From Roseovarius sp. (GTDB lineage: Bacteria > Pseudomonadota > Alphaproteobacteria > Rhodobacterales > Rhodobacteraceae), in assembly GCA_021775255.1 (NCBI GenBank), contig JAJFIA010000016.1, positions 1 to 45,233 on the forward strand: DNA of 45,233 nt, given 5' to 3'. This document shows positions 15,944-24,879 of this stretch, piece after piece. The notes below the pieces were generated by a model. That model was not told where the DNA came from. It did not search any database and saw only the letters and a list, made by a program, of their open reading frames with translations. Made by a program: the position numbers and the translations under genes. The stretch's first letter is position 1. Every line of letters starts with the position of its first letter.

Positions 15944-16984
15944 ATGCCCGCCATTGCCCATGCCACCGTAAACCGCCCCGGCCTGTCATATGCCGCATAT
16001 GGTGCCGCCTTCGCCTGGGTTGCGGTGATCATCTATGCCTCTTCCAATTCCATCGTGACATTGCTGGTTGATATAGGCCGGGCCAACCGGGTGGACGGCT
16101 GGCGCAACGCGATCACATTCTGCAATCTGCTGTTTTGGGGCTCGCTGATTTCACTGGTGCCCATGGTTCTGCTGTTCTGGCGCGACTGGACATTCACCAA
16201 CCTGCGCAAGCTCACCGGCCGCGATTGGGGCATGCTGACGGTCTCGGCTTTCCTGTCATCCGCGCTCACGCCGGGGCTGTTTTTCTATGCGCTTGAGCAC
16301 ACCACCGTCACCAATGTTGTGATGTTTGGCCGGATCGAGCCGCCGCTTTTCCTGCTGGCAACCTGGCTGTTTTTGAAAGAAGAGCTGAACCCGTGGGCGA
16401 TGATGGCCGGGCTTATCGCTTTGGTGGGGGCGGTTCTGATCATCGGCATGCGCTCGGAAAACGCGCTTTACAAATTCGGCAAGGGGGAAATGGCCACGAT
16501 TGCCGCGACGGTTTCCTTCATTGCCTCGACTTTGGTGGCGCGGGTGGGGCTTCAGGGGGTGCCGCTGGGCATTTTTTCAATCTACCGGACGATCCTGGGC
16601 ACGATCATTTATTTCTTTCTGGCGATGTATCTGTTCGGGCGCCATCATTTTCAGGATTTGTTTGAGCCGGTGGTGCTGAAATGGGTGTGGATCTATGCGA
16701 TTGTTGTGATCATCATCGGGCAATTCGCCTGGAACCTGGGGCTGAAATACGCCCGCTCGGGGGATGTCTCACTGGCCACCTCGTTTTCACCGCTGGCCGC
16801 GATTGTCATTGCCATGTGGCTTTTGGGCGAAAATCCCGGCCCCGGGTTGATCCCCGGTGGGCTGATCATTCTGGTTGCCATTGCCGTGGGCCATTGTGGC
16901 CGCAGGCGTCAGAAAATCGCGGCCTGCAACGCTGATAAAGACGCGCTCGAGCATGAAAGCAATATCAATTTCAAAGGTGCCTGA
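15944..16984 (+). CDS. EamA/DMT-family transporter, first of a tandem pair
   Basis: This is a 346-residue inner-membrane protein with about ten hydrophobic segments in two EamA-type repeats (for example VAVIIYASSNSIVTLL, FLSSALTPGLFFYALEHTT, IIIGQFAWNLGLKYA). The family exports or imports small metabolites, and the substrate cannot be read from sequence. The start at 15944 (MPAIAH) follows AAGGAAAA at good spacing; a longer in-frame reading from 15896 lacks this. The soluble C terminus ends INFKGA, the same six residues that end the next transporter. The two proteins are alike along their whole length and are clearly a gene duplication. Confidence 0.85.
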   Translation: MPAIAHATVNRPGLSYAAYGAAFAWVAVIIYASSNSIVTLLVDIGRANRVDGWRNAITFCNLLFWGSLISLVPMVLLFWRDWTFTNLRKLTGRDWGMLTVSAFLSSALTPGLFFYALEHTTVTNVVMFGRIEPPLFLLATWLFLKEELNPWAMMAGLIALVGAVLIIGMRSENALYKFGKGEMATIAATVSFIASTLVARVGLQGVPLGIFSIYRTILGTIIYFFLAMYLFGRHHFQDLFEPVVLKWVWIYAIVVIIIGQFAWNLGLKYARSGDVSLATSFSPLAAIVIAMWLLGENPGPGLIPGGLIILVAIAVGHCGRRRQKIAACNADKDALEHESNINFKGA

Positions 16985-17146
16985 GCCGGCAGTAATCGCA
17001 CAGAACCGTGACAATCCCCCCCTTATCCTGACACAATATTTCCACCGCATTACCCTTATGTGATCAGACGTGCACAGGCTTTACATTGCCCTGCTGATCA
17101 GGATGCGCCACAAGGGCACAGCCCCAAACACGCAGGAGCCACACAA

Positions 17147-18205
17147 ATGAGCCACGCCACAACCCAGCCCCCGGCGGGCATGTCAAAGGCCCTCATGGGG
17201 GCCGGTTTTGTCTGGCTGGCGGTGCTGGTCTATGCCTCGTCAAATTCCATTGTCTCCCTTTTGGCAGAGATTGGCCGCGAACACCCGGTGATGGGCCGCA
17301 ATGCCATATCACTGTGCAACCTTTTGTTTCTGGGCTCGCTATTGTCTCTCATCCCGATGGTTTTTATGTTCCACAAAGACTGGAACCGCGAGAATCTCAG
17401 CAAGCTCAACCGCAAAGACTGGGGCATTCTCACCCTGTCGGCCGGGCTTTCCTCCGCCCTCACACCGGCATTGTTTTTCATCGCACTGGATTACACCAGC
17501 GTCACCAATGTGGTGTTGATCGGCCGGATTGAACCGCCGCTTTTCTTGTTGGCCACCCTGTTCATTCTGAAAGAAAAGCTTGACCCCTGGGCCTTTGCCG
17601 CCGGGTTGATTGCGCTTGTCGGAGCGATTGTGATCATTGCACTCAAAGGCGGCAATACGGCCTTCAGCTTTGGCAAGGGCGAGATAGCAGCAGCAGTTGC
17701 CACGCTTTCTTTCATCGCCTCAACGATTGTCTCGCGCATTGGCCTCAAAGGCATCCCGCTTGGTATCTTTTCGATCTACCGCACGGTGCTGGGCACAATT
17801 ATCTATTATTTTCTGGCGATCTATCTTTACGGTGCAGACCATTTTCAGGATCTGTTTGCAGGTGAACTTTGGACATGGGTCTGGGTATACGCAATCATTG
17901 TCATCATCATCGGGCAGTTTTCGTGGAATCTGGGCCTGAAATATGCCCGATCCGGTGATGTCTCTCTGGCAACATCCTTCTCGCCTCTGGCGGCTTTGGT
18001 CATTGCCATGCTGCTCTTGGGTGAAAACCCCGGTCCCGGTCTGATCCCCGGCGGGCTGATCATTCTGCTGGCCATCGGCGTGGGCCAAATGGGCCGCATC
18101 CGGGCCAAGCGGGCCGAGAACGTGGTTGAAGAGCCTCCGATGGATGATCTGCAAACCGAAGATGTGCTTGAGCAAGAAGGCCGGATCAATTTCAAAGGCG
18201 CCTGA
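17147..18205 (+). CDS. EamA/DMT-family transporter, second of a tandem pair
   Basis: This is a 352-residue paralogue of the preceding gene with the same ten-segment layout. Nearly identical blocks include NLGLKYARSGDVSLATSFSP, LLGENPGPGLIPGGLIIL and GRIEPPLFLLAT. An extra acidic tail (VVEEPPMDDLQTEDVLEQE) precedes the shared terminal INFKGA. The start at 17147 (MSHATT) has CAGGAG upstream at good spacing, so the longer frame from 17060 is rejected. The 162-base gap after the first copy may hold its own promoter. The pair may work as a heteromer or as two transporters of related substrates (inference). Confidence 0.85.
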   Translation: MSHATTQPPAGMSKALMGAGFVWLAVLVYASSNSIVSLLAEIGREHPVMGRNAISLCNLLFLGSLLSLIPMVFMFHKDWNRENLSKLNRKDWGILTLSAGLSSALTPALFFIALDYTSVTNVVLIGRIEPPLFLLATLFILKEKLDPWAFAAGLIALVGAIVIIALKGGNTAFSFGKGEIAAAVATLSFIASTIVSRIGLKGIPLGIFSIYRTVLGTIIYYFLAIYLYGADHFQDLFAGELWTWVWVYAIIVIIIGQFSWNLGLKYARSGDVSLATSFSPLAALVIAMLLLGENPGPGLIPGGLIILLAIGVGQMGRIRAKRAENVVEEPPMDDLQTEDVLEQEGRINFKGA

Positions 18206-18214
18206 TCCCCTGCC

Positions 18215-18571
18215 TCAGGTGGCGATCATGTAAAACTTCCGCAATGTCTCGGTGATCTCCCAGATCAGCTTTGTGCCTTTGGCGATGAAAAACGTATCCC
18301 CCGCCGTAAATGTCTCGGATCGGCCATCGGCATGCGTCAGAGTCAAAGCGCCCGAGATCACCGTCATCATTTCATGCACCGGGTAGGCGTCAATCACTTC
18401 GCGGCTGGGGGCGCATTCCCACACACCCGATAGGATTGAGTCGTCATCGGTGGCAAAATGGGTGTGGTTCAGCTCGCTCTTGTCCTTGCTGGTGAATGCC
18501 TCAGGCGGACACATATCCGAAGGCTGCATGTTCGCCGGATCAGGGCTCAGTCTAAAATCAATGTCAGTCAT
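18215..18571 (-). CDS. Small cupin-domain protein
   Basis: This is a 118-residue single-domain cupin. The core reads VHEMMTVISGALTLTHADG...FTAGDTFFIAKGTKLIWEI, the beta-barrel pattern of the EutQ/DUF861-like cupins with a G-D-x-F-x-I-x-x-G second motif. The first motif has few metal-type histidines (VHE only), so binding of a metal is uncertain. The start at 18571 (MTDIDF) has GAGAGG upstream and leaves the gene just after the acyl-CoA synthetase stop (18597), suggesting one operon. The longer upstream reading would overlap that gene and is rejected. Substrate unknown. Confidence 0.75.
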   Translation of the reverse strand: MTDIDFRLSPDPANMQPSDMCPPEAFTSKDKSELNHTHFATDDDSILSGVWECAPSREVIDAYPVHEMMTVISGALTLTHADGRSETFTAGDTFFIAKGTKLIWEITETLRKFYMIAT

Positions 18572-18596
18572 GGCTACACCTCTCAAGTTTATCCAG

Positions 18597-20489
18597 CTAC
18601 GCGGCTGTTTCCGCCCATTCCCAGGGCCGTACATATTTGCCAAGAACATCCCCCACCTGTTCCTGCGTCACATCGCCGGTCTTTGAAATCCTGGCCACAA
18701 GCCCGCGTTTCTTGCTGTCGATCACTTCGCTCACCACAGCGGCAACACCGGCCTCTTGCAATGCTTCATTATAAACCCGGGTGATTGCCCGTTTGCGCAG
18801 ATCGGGCTTGAACACCTTGCCAACCGCGGTTTTCGGCAATTCGTCCAGCACCTCGATATATTTCGGGATTGCCGCGCGCTCATGTACATGAACCTTGCAT
18901 TGGGCAAGCAGCATCTCAGCCGTGGCAGTGCCGCCCTCGACCAATTCCACATAGGCACAGGGGATCTCACCGGCATGGGCATCAGGCTGCCCGATCGCGC
19001 CGGCCATGGCCACATCCGGATGCGTCATCAGCGCCTCTTCAATATCAGCCGGATCAATATTATGCCCGCCCCGGATGATCAGATCCTTGGCGCGGCCGGT
19101 GATCCACAGATAGCCATCCTTGTCAATCCGCCCCAAATCGCCGGTGCGCAGATATTTCTCATCATAATACAGATCACGGTTCTTGGCCGCTTCGGTATAG
19201 GTATTGCCCGCATAAACCCCCGGGTTATCAATACAAATCTCACCCACCTCATCTACCGCAGATTGCACCGGGCCATCGGGCGTATTGCGATAAATCCGCA
19301 CATCCGTATAGGGAAACGGCACCCCGACCGAGCCAACCTTCTTCTCACCATCCGGCGGGTTGCAGGATACAAGGCAGGTGGCCTCGGTCAGGCCGTAGCC
19401 TTCGATTATCGCCATGCCTGTGCTGCGTTCAAACCGCTTGAACAGCTCCAACGGCATCGGAGCCGAGCCGGAAAAGGCATTACGGACGGTTGAGAGATCG
19501 GCATCCACCGGTCTTTGCATCAACGCCGAAGCGGCGGTTGGCACGGTGATGATAAATGTGATCTTCCACCGCTCGCACAGCTTCCAGAAATTATCAAATA
19601 CCCCCTCGCCGCGATAGCCCGCAGGTGTGGGAAACACCACATGCGCGCCGGATTTGATCATTGCCATCAGGATCACATGACAGGCAAACACATGAAACAA
19701 AGGCAGCGGACACATCACATTATCAAGCTCGGTAAACAGCAATGTATTACCGACCCAGCCATTATATATCATCCCCGAATACTGGTGCTGTGCCACCTTG
19801 GGCATGCCGGTGGTGCCACCGGTATGGAAATAGGCCGCTACCCGGTCGCCTTCGCTGTCGGAGAAATCAAGCGTGGTGCTGTGCCGCGCCATTTCCTTGT
19901 TGTAATTCAGCACATCCGCATGATGCCCTGTCGGTGTTTTCGGCCGCACAAACGGCACGATCCATTTCTTGGGCGGAGCAAGATAGTGATTGAGATCAAC
20001 CTCAAGCACGGTATTCACCCCCGGCGCATGGCGCACCGCCTCGGCGGTTTTCTGGGCAATATCCGTCTTGGGGAAAGATTTCAGCGTGACCACAACCTTG
20101 GCCCCGGTCTCGCGCAGGATGGCGCTGATCTGCTCGGGTTCCAGCAGCGGATTGATCGGGTTCACGATCCCCGCCACCATGCCGCCAATCAGCGCTGTTG
20201 CGGTCTCAAGGCAATTCGGCAGGATCAGCGCCACCACATCCTTTTCCCCCACCCGCAATGAGCGAAAAAGATTGGCCGCCTGGCATATCTGATCATGAAA
20301 CTGCTGCCAGCTCAGGGTTTGCGCCCGATCACCGGGGCCCGACATCAGTTGATAACTGACCGCCGGCCGGTTGGGAAACTTCCGGGTTGTCTGCGCCAGC
20401 ATCTGATACAGCGTCTCAGGCCGCGGGCGCGCCGCCCAGGGCATATCATTCTGAATATCAAGCACATCCTGACGGGTTGCAAATTTCAT
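18597..20489 (-). CDS. AMP-binding acyl-CoA synthetase
   Basis: This is a 630-residue ANL-superfamily ligase that activates a carboxylic acid to acyl-AMP and then acyl-CoA. Visible motifs are the P-loop-like YFHTGGTTGMPKVAQH (about 223-238), the adenine/AMP site GYGLTEATCLVS, the RTGDLGRIDKDGYLWITGRAKDLIIRGG hinge block given here in parts (LRTGDLGRID; GRAKDLIIRGGHNI), and the C-terminal catalytic lysine region PKTAVGKVFKPDLR. The substrate, a medium/long-chain fatty acid or an aromatic acid, is not determined. It is the first gene of a likely two-gene operon with the cupin at 18215. Confidence 0.9.
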   Translation of the reverse strand: MKFATRQDVLDIQNDMPWAARPRPETLYQMLAQTTRKFPNRPAVSYQLMSGPGDRAQTLSWQQFHDQICQAANLFRSLRVGEKDVVALILPNCLETATALIGGMVAGIVNPINPLLEPEQISAILRETGAKVVVTLKSFPKTDIAQKTAEAVRHAPGVNTVLEVDLNHYLAPPKKWIVPFVRPKTPTGHHADVLNYNKEMARHSTTLDFSDSEGDRVAAYFHTGGTTGMPKVAQHQYSGMIYNGWVGNTLLFTELDNVMCPLPLFHVFACHVILMAMIKSGAHVVFPTPAGYRGEGVFDNFWKLCERWKITFIITVPTAASALMQRPVDADLSTVRNAFSGSAPMPLELFKRFERSTGMAIIEGYGLTEATCLVSCNPPDGEKKVGSVGVPFPYTDVRIYRNTPDGPVQSAVDEVGEICIDNPGVYAGNTYTEAAKNRDLYYDEKYLRTGDLGRIDKDGYLWITGRAKDLIIRGGHNIDPADIEEALMTHPDVAMAGAIGQPDAHAGEIPCAYVELVEGGTATAEMLLAQCKVHVHERAAIPKYIEVLDELPKTAVGKVFKPDLRKRAITRVYNEALQEAGVAAVVSEVIDSKKRGLVARISKTGDVTQEQVGDVLGKYVRPWEWAETAA

Positions 20490-20594
20490 TGGTTATCCTC
20501 CCGAATCCGCACTCATTGGCGCGGTTTTTATTATTTTTACCAGTCTGATACGGTTTGTCCCCTCACGCAAGTTTTACGCGGCGTTTTTCGCGCT

Positions 20595-21509
20595 TTAATC
20601 CGCGCAGGCATCATAACCTTTGGCCATATCAAGCAATAAAGCCGGATAAAGCCCTGCTCCGGGCGGAATATCAATCCCCAGCGGGTCCAATATGCCGGTT
20701 TTCGCGCCTTGCGGGAAAATCGCCTGCATCAGCCGGGGGTCGGTTTGCGGCCCGCTCAACAAACATGTCAGCCCCCCCTGCGCTGTGAATTCACGCAATT
20801 CGGCGATCCGCGCCGGGCCGGGCATGCTTGCATCACTGTCTGAAACCGCCCCCGATGCAGGCATATCAAAACGGGCTTCAAAATACTGGTAGGCATCATG
20901 GTAAACCAGATATTTGAGCCCCCGCAGAGGGGCCAAAACCCCCTCAATCTCGCGCCTGACCTGATCCAGTTCCGCCACGCCCTGAGCCGCATTGTCCGCA
21001 TAGATACCCGCATGTTCAGGGTCCAGCGCGGATAACTCATTGGCAATCAGCCGCAGCCAGATCTGGCCATTGGCCGGGTCAAGCCAGGCGTGTGGGTCAA
21101 CGCCGTCGTGATCATGATTGTGGTCGTGATCCTCAGCCGAGTGATCCTCTTCCCCAAACTGCGCCCCCTGACGTAATGGATACACGATCGTCGCATCCGC
21201 CTCCAGCAACGCCACCTGCGCCGCATCTCCCGCCAGTTTCTCAACTGCACCTTGCAACCACGGCGTCAGTCCGGGGCCCATCCAGATCACCAGATTCGCC
21301 CGCGCAAGTGCCGCCGCCTCGGACGGGTGCAGCGCATATTCATGGGGCGATGCGCCGGGGCGCATGATCAGCTCGGGCGTGCCCACGCCCTGCATCACCC
21401 GCGCCACCAGCGAATGCACCGGCGCAATATCAGTGGCCACCTCTGGCCCCTTCGCGGCCAGAACCGATGGCACAAGACAGGCCCAGCACAAAAATATTGA
21501 CAGACGCAT
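20595..21509 (-). CDS. znuA: Zinc ABC transporter substrate-binding protein ZnuA
   Basis: This is a 304-residue periplasmic zinc-binding protein (cluster A-I). A signal peptide (to about residue 19) is followed by a conserved first histidine region (DIAPVHSLVARVMQG). The metal site includes PHEYALHPS, and a His/Asp-rich loop (HSAEDHDHNHDHDGVDPHAW) is typical of zinc-specific ZnuA. Further ligands are expected in VYHDAYQYFEARF. The start at 21509 follows AAGGA. It is divergent from zur with a Zur-box-like palindrome between them, so zinc repression is expected. Confidence 0.93.
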   Translation of the reverse strand: MRLSIFLCWACLVPSVLAAKGPEVATDIAPVHSLVARVMQGVGTPELIMRPGASPHEYALHPSEAAALARANLVIWMGPGLTPWLQGAVEKLAGDAAQVALLEADATIVYPLRQGAQFGEEDHSAEDHDHNHDHDGVDPHAWLDPANGQIWLRLIANELSALDPEHAGIYADNAAQGVAELDQVRREIEGVLAPLRGLKYLVYHDAYQYFEARFDMPASGAVSDSDASMPGPARIAELREFTAQGGLTCLLSGPQTDPRLMQAIFPQGAKTGILDPLGIDIPPGAGLYPALLLDMAKGYDACAD

Positions 21510-21549
21510 GTGATTTTCCTTCATTTTGTCACGCAGACGGGCTTGATAA

Positions 21550-21566
21550 ATGTTACCTTATAACAT
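21550..21566. promoter_or_regulatory. Zur-box-like operator between znuA and zur
   Basis: A 17-bp palindrome, ATGTTA-CCTTA-TAACAT, lies in the 89-base gap between the divergent znuA and zur starts. An AT-rich palindrome with GTTA...TAAC arms matches the general form of Zur operators in Proteobacteria. One site could control both directions, including zur itself. Confidence 0.75.
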
Positions 21567-21598
21567 ATCAACCCCAAAAACATCGGATCAGCCCGCCC

Positions 21599-22078
21599 AT
21601 GGACAACATCGCCTTTGCTTCCCACGATCATCGCGCCTGCATCAAAACCGGGATTGAGGCGGTTGCCAAATACTGCGCCGCGCAAAAACTGCAATTCACC
21701 CCGTTGCGCCGCCGGGCGCTGGAAATCCTGCTGCATGAGCACCGCGCCATGGGGGCCTATGACGTGCTCGATCACCTGCGCCGCGACGGGCTTGGCTCGC
21801 AACCGCCGGTGGCGTATCGCGCATTGGATTTTTTGGTCAGCCACGGCTTTGCCCACAAGATCGAGCGGCTCAATGCCTTCATCGCTTGCGCCCGGCCGGG
21901 GCAGGATCACACCCCCGCCTTCCTGATCTGCCGTATTTGCGATGCGGTGGCCGAGGCCCAACTTGAGCCGTCACGCGGCATGTTGGGCCGGGCGGCCGAA
22001 GAAACCGGATTCACCATCGAACAGGCGGTGACCGAGGCCATTGGCCTATGCCCCAACTGCGCGAAAGACATCCAATAA
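21599..22078 (+). CDS. zur: Zinc uptake regulator Zur (Fur family)
   Basis: This is a 159-residue Fur-family repressor that binds DNA when loaded with zinc. The winged-helix region (about 25-85) contains LQFTPLRRRALEILL and GSQPPVAYRALDFLVSHGFAHKIE. The dimerisation half has two CxxC pairs, CRIC and CPNC, for structural zinc, and a shortened His region. The start at 21599 lies just downstream of the Zur-box-like palindrome. The longer in-frame reading from 21467 would run through that site and is rejected. The TAA overlaps the znuC ATG by one base (TAATG), so the two are co-translated. Confidence 0.92.
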   Translation: MDNIAFASHDHRACIKTGIEAVAKYCAAQKLQFTPLRRRALEILLHEHRAMGAYDVLDHLRRDGLGSQPPVAYRALDFLVSHGFAHKIERLNAFIACARPGQDHTPAFLICRICDAVAEAQLEPSRGMLGRAAEETGFTIEQAVTEAIGLCPNCAKDIQ

Positions 22079-22818
22079 TGCGCCTGATCGAAACCCATGA
22101 GATGGACATCCGGCTGGGCCAAACCCCGGTTCTCAGCCAGATCAACCTGCATGTAGACCGGGGTGAGATCATCACCATTGTCGGCCCCAACGGTTCGGGC
22201 AAATCCACTTTGCTACGCGCCATCATCGGGGCCGTCCCCGCCAGCAATGGCCGCATTGTCCGCGCGCCAAATCTGCGCATCGGCTATGTGCCGCAAAAGC
22301 TGCATATTGATCCCACATTGCCCATCACCGTGCGGCGTTTCCTCAGCCTGCCGCGCCGTCATAGCGCCCCGGAAACCACCCAGGCCCTGCATCAGGCCGG
22401 CCTGCCCGACCTTGCAAACCGCCAGATGTCAGACCTTTCCGGTGGGCAGTTTCAGCGCGTCCTGCTGGCCCGCGCCCTGATGGAAAAACCCGACCTTCTG
22501 ATTTTGGACGAGGCCACTCAGGGCCTGGATCAGCCCGGCTCCGCCGCGTTTTACCACCGCATCGAAGAGGTCCGCCAGACGCTTGATTGCGCCGTTTTGA
22601 TGGTCAGCCATGAATTGCATGTGGTGATGAGCGCCTCTGATCGGGTGATCTGCCTCAACCATCATATCTGCTGTGAGGGCAAGCCCGAAACCGTGGCCTC
22701 AGCCCCGGAATACCGGGCGATATTCGGCTCGGGCACCGGCGGCGCCTTGGCAATTTACCGCCATGATCACGACCATGAGCATGATGATACCTGCACCCAT
22801 GAGGCCCATGATGCTTGA
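22078..22818 (+). CDS. znuC: Zinc ABC transporter ATPase ZnuC
   Basis: This is a 246-residue ABC ATPase. It has Walker A GPNGSGKST, the signature LSGGQFQRVLLARAL, Walker B LLILDEATQGLD and a switch His in VSHELHVVM. The C terminus ends in a His/Asp-rich tail (HDHDHEHDDTCTHEAH) that is common in zinc-type ZnuC proteins and may sense zinc. It powers import of zinc bound by ZnuA. It is coupled to zur upstream and overlaps znuB downstream by several bases. Confidence 0.94.
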   Translation: MRLIETHEMDIRLGQTPVLSQINLHVDRGEIITIVGPNGSGKSTLLRAIIGAVPASNGRIVRAPNLRIGYVPQKLHIDPTLPITVRRFLSLPRRHSAPETTQALHQAGLPDLANRQMSDLSGGQFQRVLLARALMEKPDLLILDEATQGLDQPGSAAFYHRIEEVRQTLDCAVLMVSHELHVVMSASDRVICLNHHICCEGKPETVASAPEYRAIFGSGTGGALAIYRHDHDHEHDDTCTHEAHDA

Positions 22819-23629
22819 TGATTTCATCCTCCGCGCCGCTTTGGCCGGCCTTGGCGTGGCCCTGGCCGCCGCCCCTCTCGGGGCCTTCGTGGTCTGGCGG
22901 CGCATGGCCTATTTCGGCGATGCCACGGCGCATGCCTCGATCCTTGGGGTGGCGCTGGCGCTGGGCTTTTCCCTGTCAATTTTCGGCGGTGCTTTAATCG
23001 TAGCTCTGGTAATGGCCCTGACCGTCTCAACCCTCACCGGGCGCGGCTATGCCATGGACACAATGCTGGGCGTCATGGCGCATTCGGCGCTGGCCTTCGG
23101 GCTGGTGGCGGTGTCGTTCATATCCGGTGTGCGGATTGATCTGATGGCCTATCTCTTTGGGGACATCCTGTCGGTTGGCATATCCGATCTTGCGGTGATC
23201 TGGGGCGGGGCCGCTTTGGTGCTGGCGCTTCTGGCCTGGCGCTGGCAGGCGCTTTTGACCGCCACCATAAGCCCCGATCTGGCCACTGCAAGCGGCATCA
23301 ACCCCCGGCGCGAGCAACTGGTGCTGACGCTTTCGCTGGCCCTTGTCGTGGCCGTGGCGATCAAGGTCGTGGGCGTGCTGCTGATTGCCGCGATGCTGAT
23401 CATCCCCGCCGCTGCCGCCCGGCCCCTTGCGCGCACACCCGAGCGCATGGCCCTGATTGCGGCCCTGATCGGCATGCTCTCGGCGCTTGGCGGATTGCTT
23501 GCGTCCTTCCGGCTCGATACCCCAACCGGCCCCACCATTGTCTGCATCGCCACCGGCCTCTTTGCCCTGACCAATCTTGCCGCTCATATGCAGGGCATCC
23601 GGCCCCGCTCACCCGCGTCCCGGACTTGA
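22808..23629 (+). CDS. znuB: Zinc ABC transporter permease ZnuB
   Basis: This is a membrane permease of about 273 residues in the ABC-3 family, with seven to eight hydrophobic segments (ALAGLGVALAAAPLGAFVVW, ALVVAVAIKVVGVLLIAAML). It contains the family-typical RRMAYFGDATAHASILG loop. The start is taken at 22808 (MMLDDF), overlapping the end of znuC by 11 bases; Met at 22811 or 22799 is in frame too. The stop TGA lies in the loop of a palindromic repeat (23617-23637), which therefore encodes the last residues. Confidence 0.92.
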   Translation: MMLDDFILRAALAGLGVALAAAPLGAFVVWRRMAYFGDATAHASILGVALALGFSLSIFGGALIVALVMALTVSTLTGRGYAMDTMLGVMAHSALAFGLVAVSFISGVRIDLMAYLFGDILSVGISDLAVIWGGAALVLALLAWRWQALLTATISPDLATASGINPRREQLVLTLSLALVVAVAIKVVGVLLIAAMLIIPAAAARPLARTPERMALIAALIGMLSALGGLLASFRLDTPTGPTIVCIATGLFALTNLAAHMQGIRPRSPASRT

Positions 23630-23637
23630 TCCGGGAC
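23617..23637. repeat. REP-like palindrome overlapping the znuB stop
   Basis: A perfect 8-bp stem, GTCCCGGA (23617-23624) and TCCGGGAC (23630-23637), has loop CTTGA. This palindrome is one I remember as widely dispersed in alphaproteobacterial genomes. Here it supplies the last znuB codons and its stop. It could act as a 3' mRNA stabiliser or terminator. Confidence 0.65.
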
Positions 23638-23777
23638 CTCCCGGTCAGGTCAGAGGCCCCGGGTCAGGCTAGGGGCGGATTGCAGATTTTTGCCGGGGCT
23701 GAATTTCCACTTGACTGTTTTAGTCGGATTATGGATATGTAACCAAGTAATTTACTCAGATATAATGAGGTCACCCC

Positions 23778-24809
23778 GTGAAATACCGCATGAAACCCTT
23801 CACATCCCTGCGTCTTATGGTTTGTGCGCTTGCCGCAATAGCCACCCCGGCCCTGGCGCAGGAGGTCAATGTCTATTCCAGCCGCCACTATGATTCCGAC
23901 GACGCGCTTTATGCCGAATTCACCGCCGAAACCGGCATCACCGTCAACCGGATCGAGGCCAAGGCCGATGAGCTGATTGCCCGAATGGCCGCCGAAGGGG
24001 CAAACAGCCCGGCGGATGTGTTCATCGCGGTTGACGTGGGCCGCATGACCCGCGCCGAAGAGGCCGGCGTGCTGCAACCCTTCAAATCCGACCTGATCGA
24101 ATCGCGCATCCCCGATCACATGCAACACCCTGACAATCTGTGGTTCGGCATCTCACAGCGGGCGCGGCTGATTTTCTATTCCAAAGACCGTGTCAAAAAT
24201 CCGCCGCAAACCTATGAAGAGCTGGCCGATCCGAAATGGAAAGGCGCGATCTGCATCCGTTCTTCCTCGAATGTCTATAACCAGTCGCTGCTGGCATCGC
24301 TGATCGAAAGTGATGGCGAGGCCGCCGCCCGCGACTGGGCCGCAGGGGTTGTTGCCAACATGGCGCGCGCACCGCAAGGCGGCGATACCGATCAGCTACG
24401 CGGCCTTGTCTCGGGCGAATGTGACGTGGCGGTGGCCAATCATTATTATTTCCTGCGCGGCTTCAGCGATGAGGTGGATGGACTCACCCCCGGCATCGAC
24501 GGAATCGGCTGGGTCTGGCCCAATCAGGAGGGCCGCGGCGCGCATCTCAATCTTGCTACCGCTGCGATGGCCGCACATGCGCCACACCCCGATGCGGCCC
24601 TGGCATTGCTGGAATTCTTCACCGGTGATTTTGCCCAGAAGGAATTTGCCCGGCAAAACAATGAATATACCGCCGTGCCCGGCGTTGGCGATGATGCCAG
24701 CACCGCGCGTCTTGGTGATTTCAAAGCCGACACCACCACCGACATGGCCAGCTACAGCCGCAATTCAGCCGCGGCGCAGGCTATCTTCAATCAGGTGGGC
24801 TGGAACTGA
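23778..24809 (+). CDS. Ferric-iron ABC transporter substrate-binding protein (FbpA/FutA type)
   Basis: This is a 343-residue periplasmic Fe(III)-binding protein. A signal peptide (to about residue 27, ending ALA|QE) is followed by VNVYSSRHYDSDDALYAEF, the FutA/FbpA start, and by the tandem tyrosines NHYYFLRG that bind iron in this family. GTG at 23778 is preferred as start because GAGG lies 7 bases upstream; ATG at 23790 is the alternative. No permease or ATPase gene follows (the next gene converges), so it must work with transport proteins encoded elsewhere. A TTGACT at about 23711 upstream may be part of its promoter (weak). Confidence 0.88.
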   Translation: MKYRMKPFTSLRLMVCALAAIATPALAQEVNVYSSRHYDSDDALYAEFTAETGITVNRIEAKADELIARMAAEGANSPADVFIAVDVGRMTRAEEAGVLQPFKSDLIESRIPDHMQHPDNLWFGISQRARLIFYSKDRVKNPPQTYEELADPKWKGAICIRSSSNVYNQSLLASLIESDGEAAARDWAAGVVANMARAPQGGDTDQLRGLVSGECDVAVANHYYFLRGFSDEVDGLTPGIDGIGWVWPNQEGRGAHLNLATAAMAAHAPHPDAALALLEFFTGDFAQKEFARQNNEYTAVPGVGDDASTARLGDFKADTTTDMASYSRNSAAAQAIFNQVGWN

Positions 24810-24830
24810 TCCGTTTCGGTTATTGTTGAA

Positions 24831-24865
24831 AGGCCCTGGCGGAATTTCGTGTTTTGCCGGGGCCT
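24831..24865. terminator. Bidirectional terminator hairpin between the iron-binding protein gene and pncB
   Basis: A 10-bp stem with one G-U pair, AGGCCCTGGC (24831-24840) and GCCGGGGCCT (24856-24865), has a 15-nt loop. It lies in the 70-base gap between two convergent genes. There is no clear T-run on either side, so termination is inferred from placement. Confidence 0.5.
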
Positions 24866-24879
24866 CACAGGATGGATGA

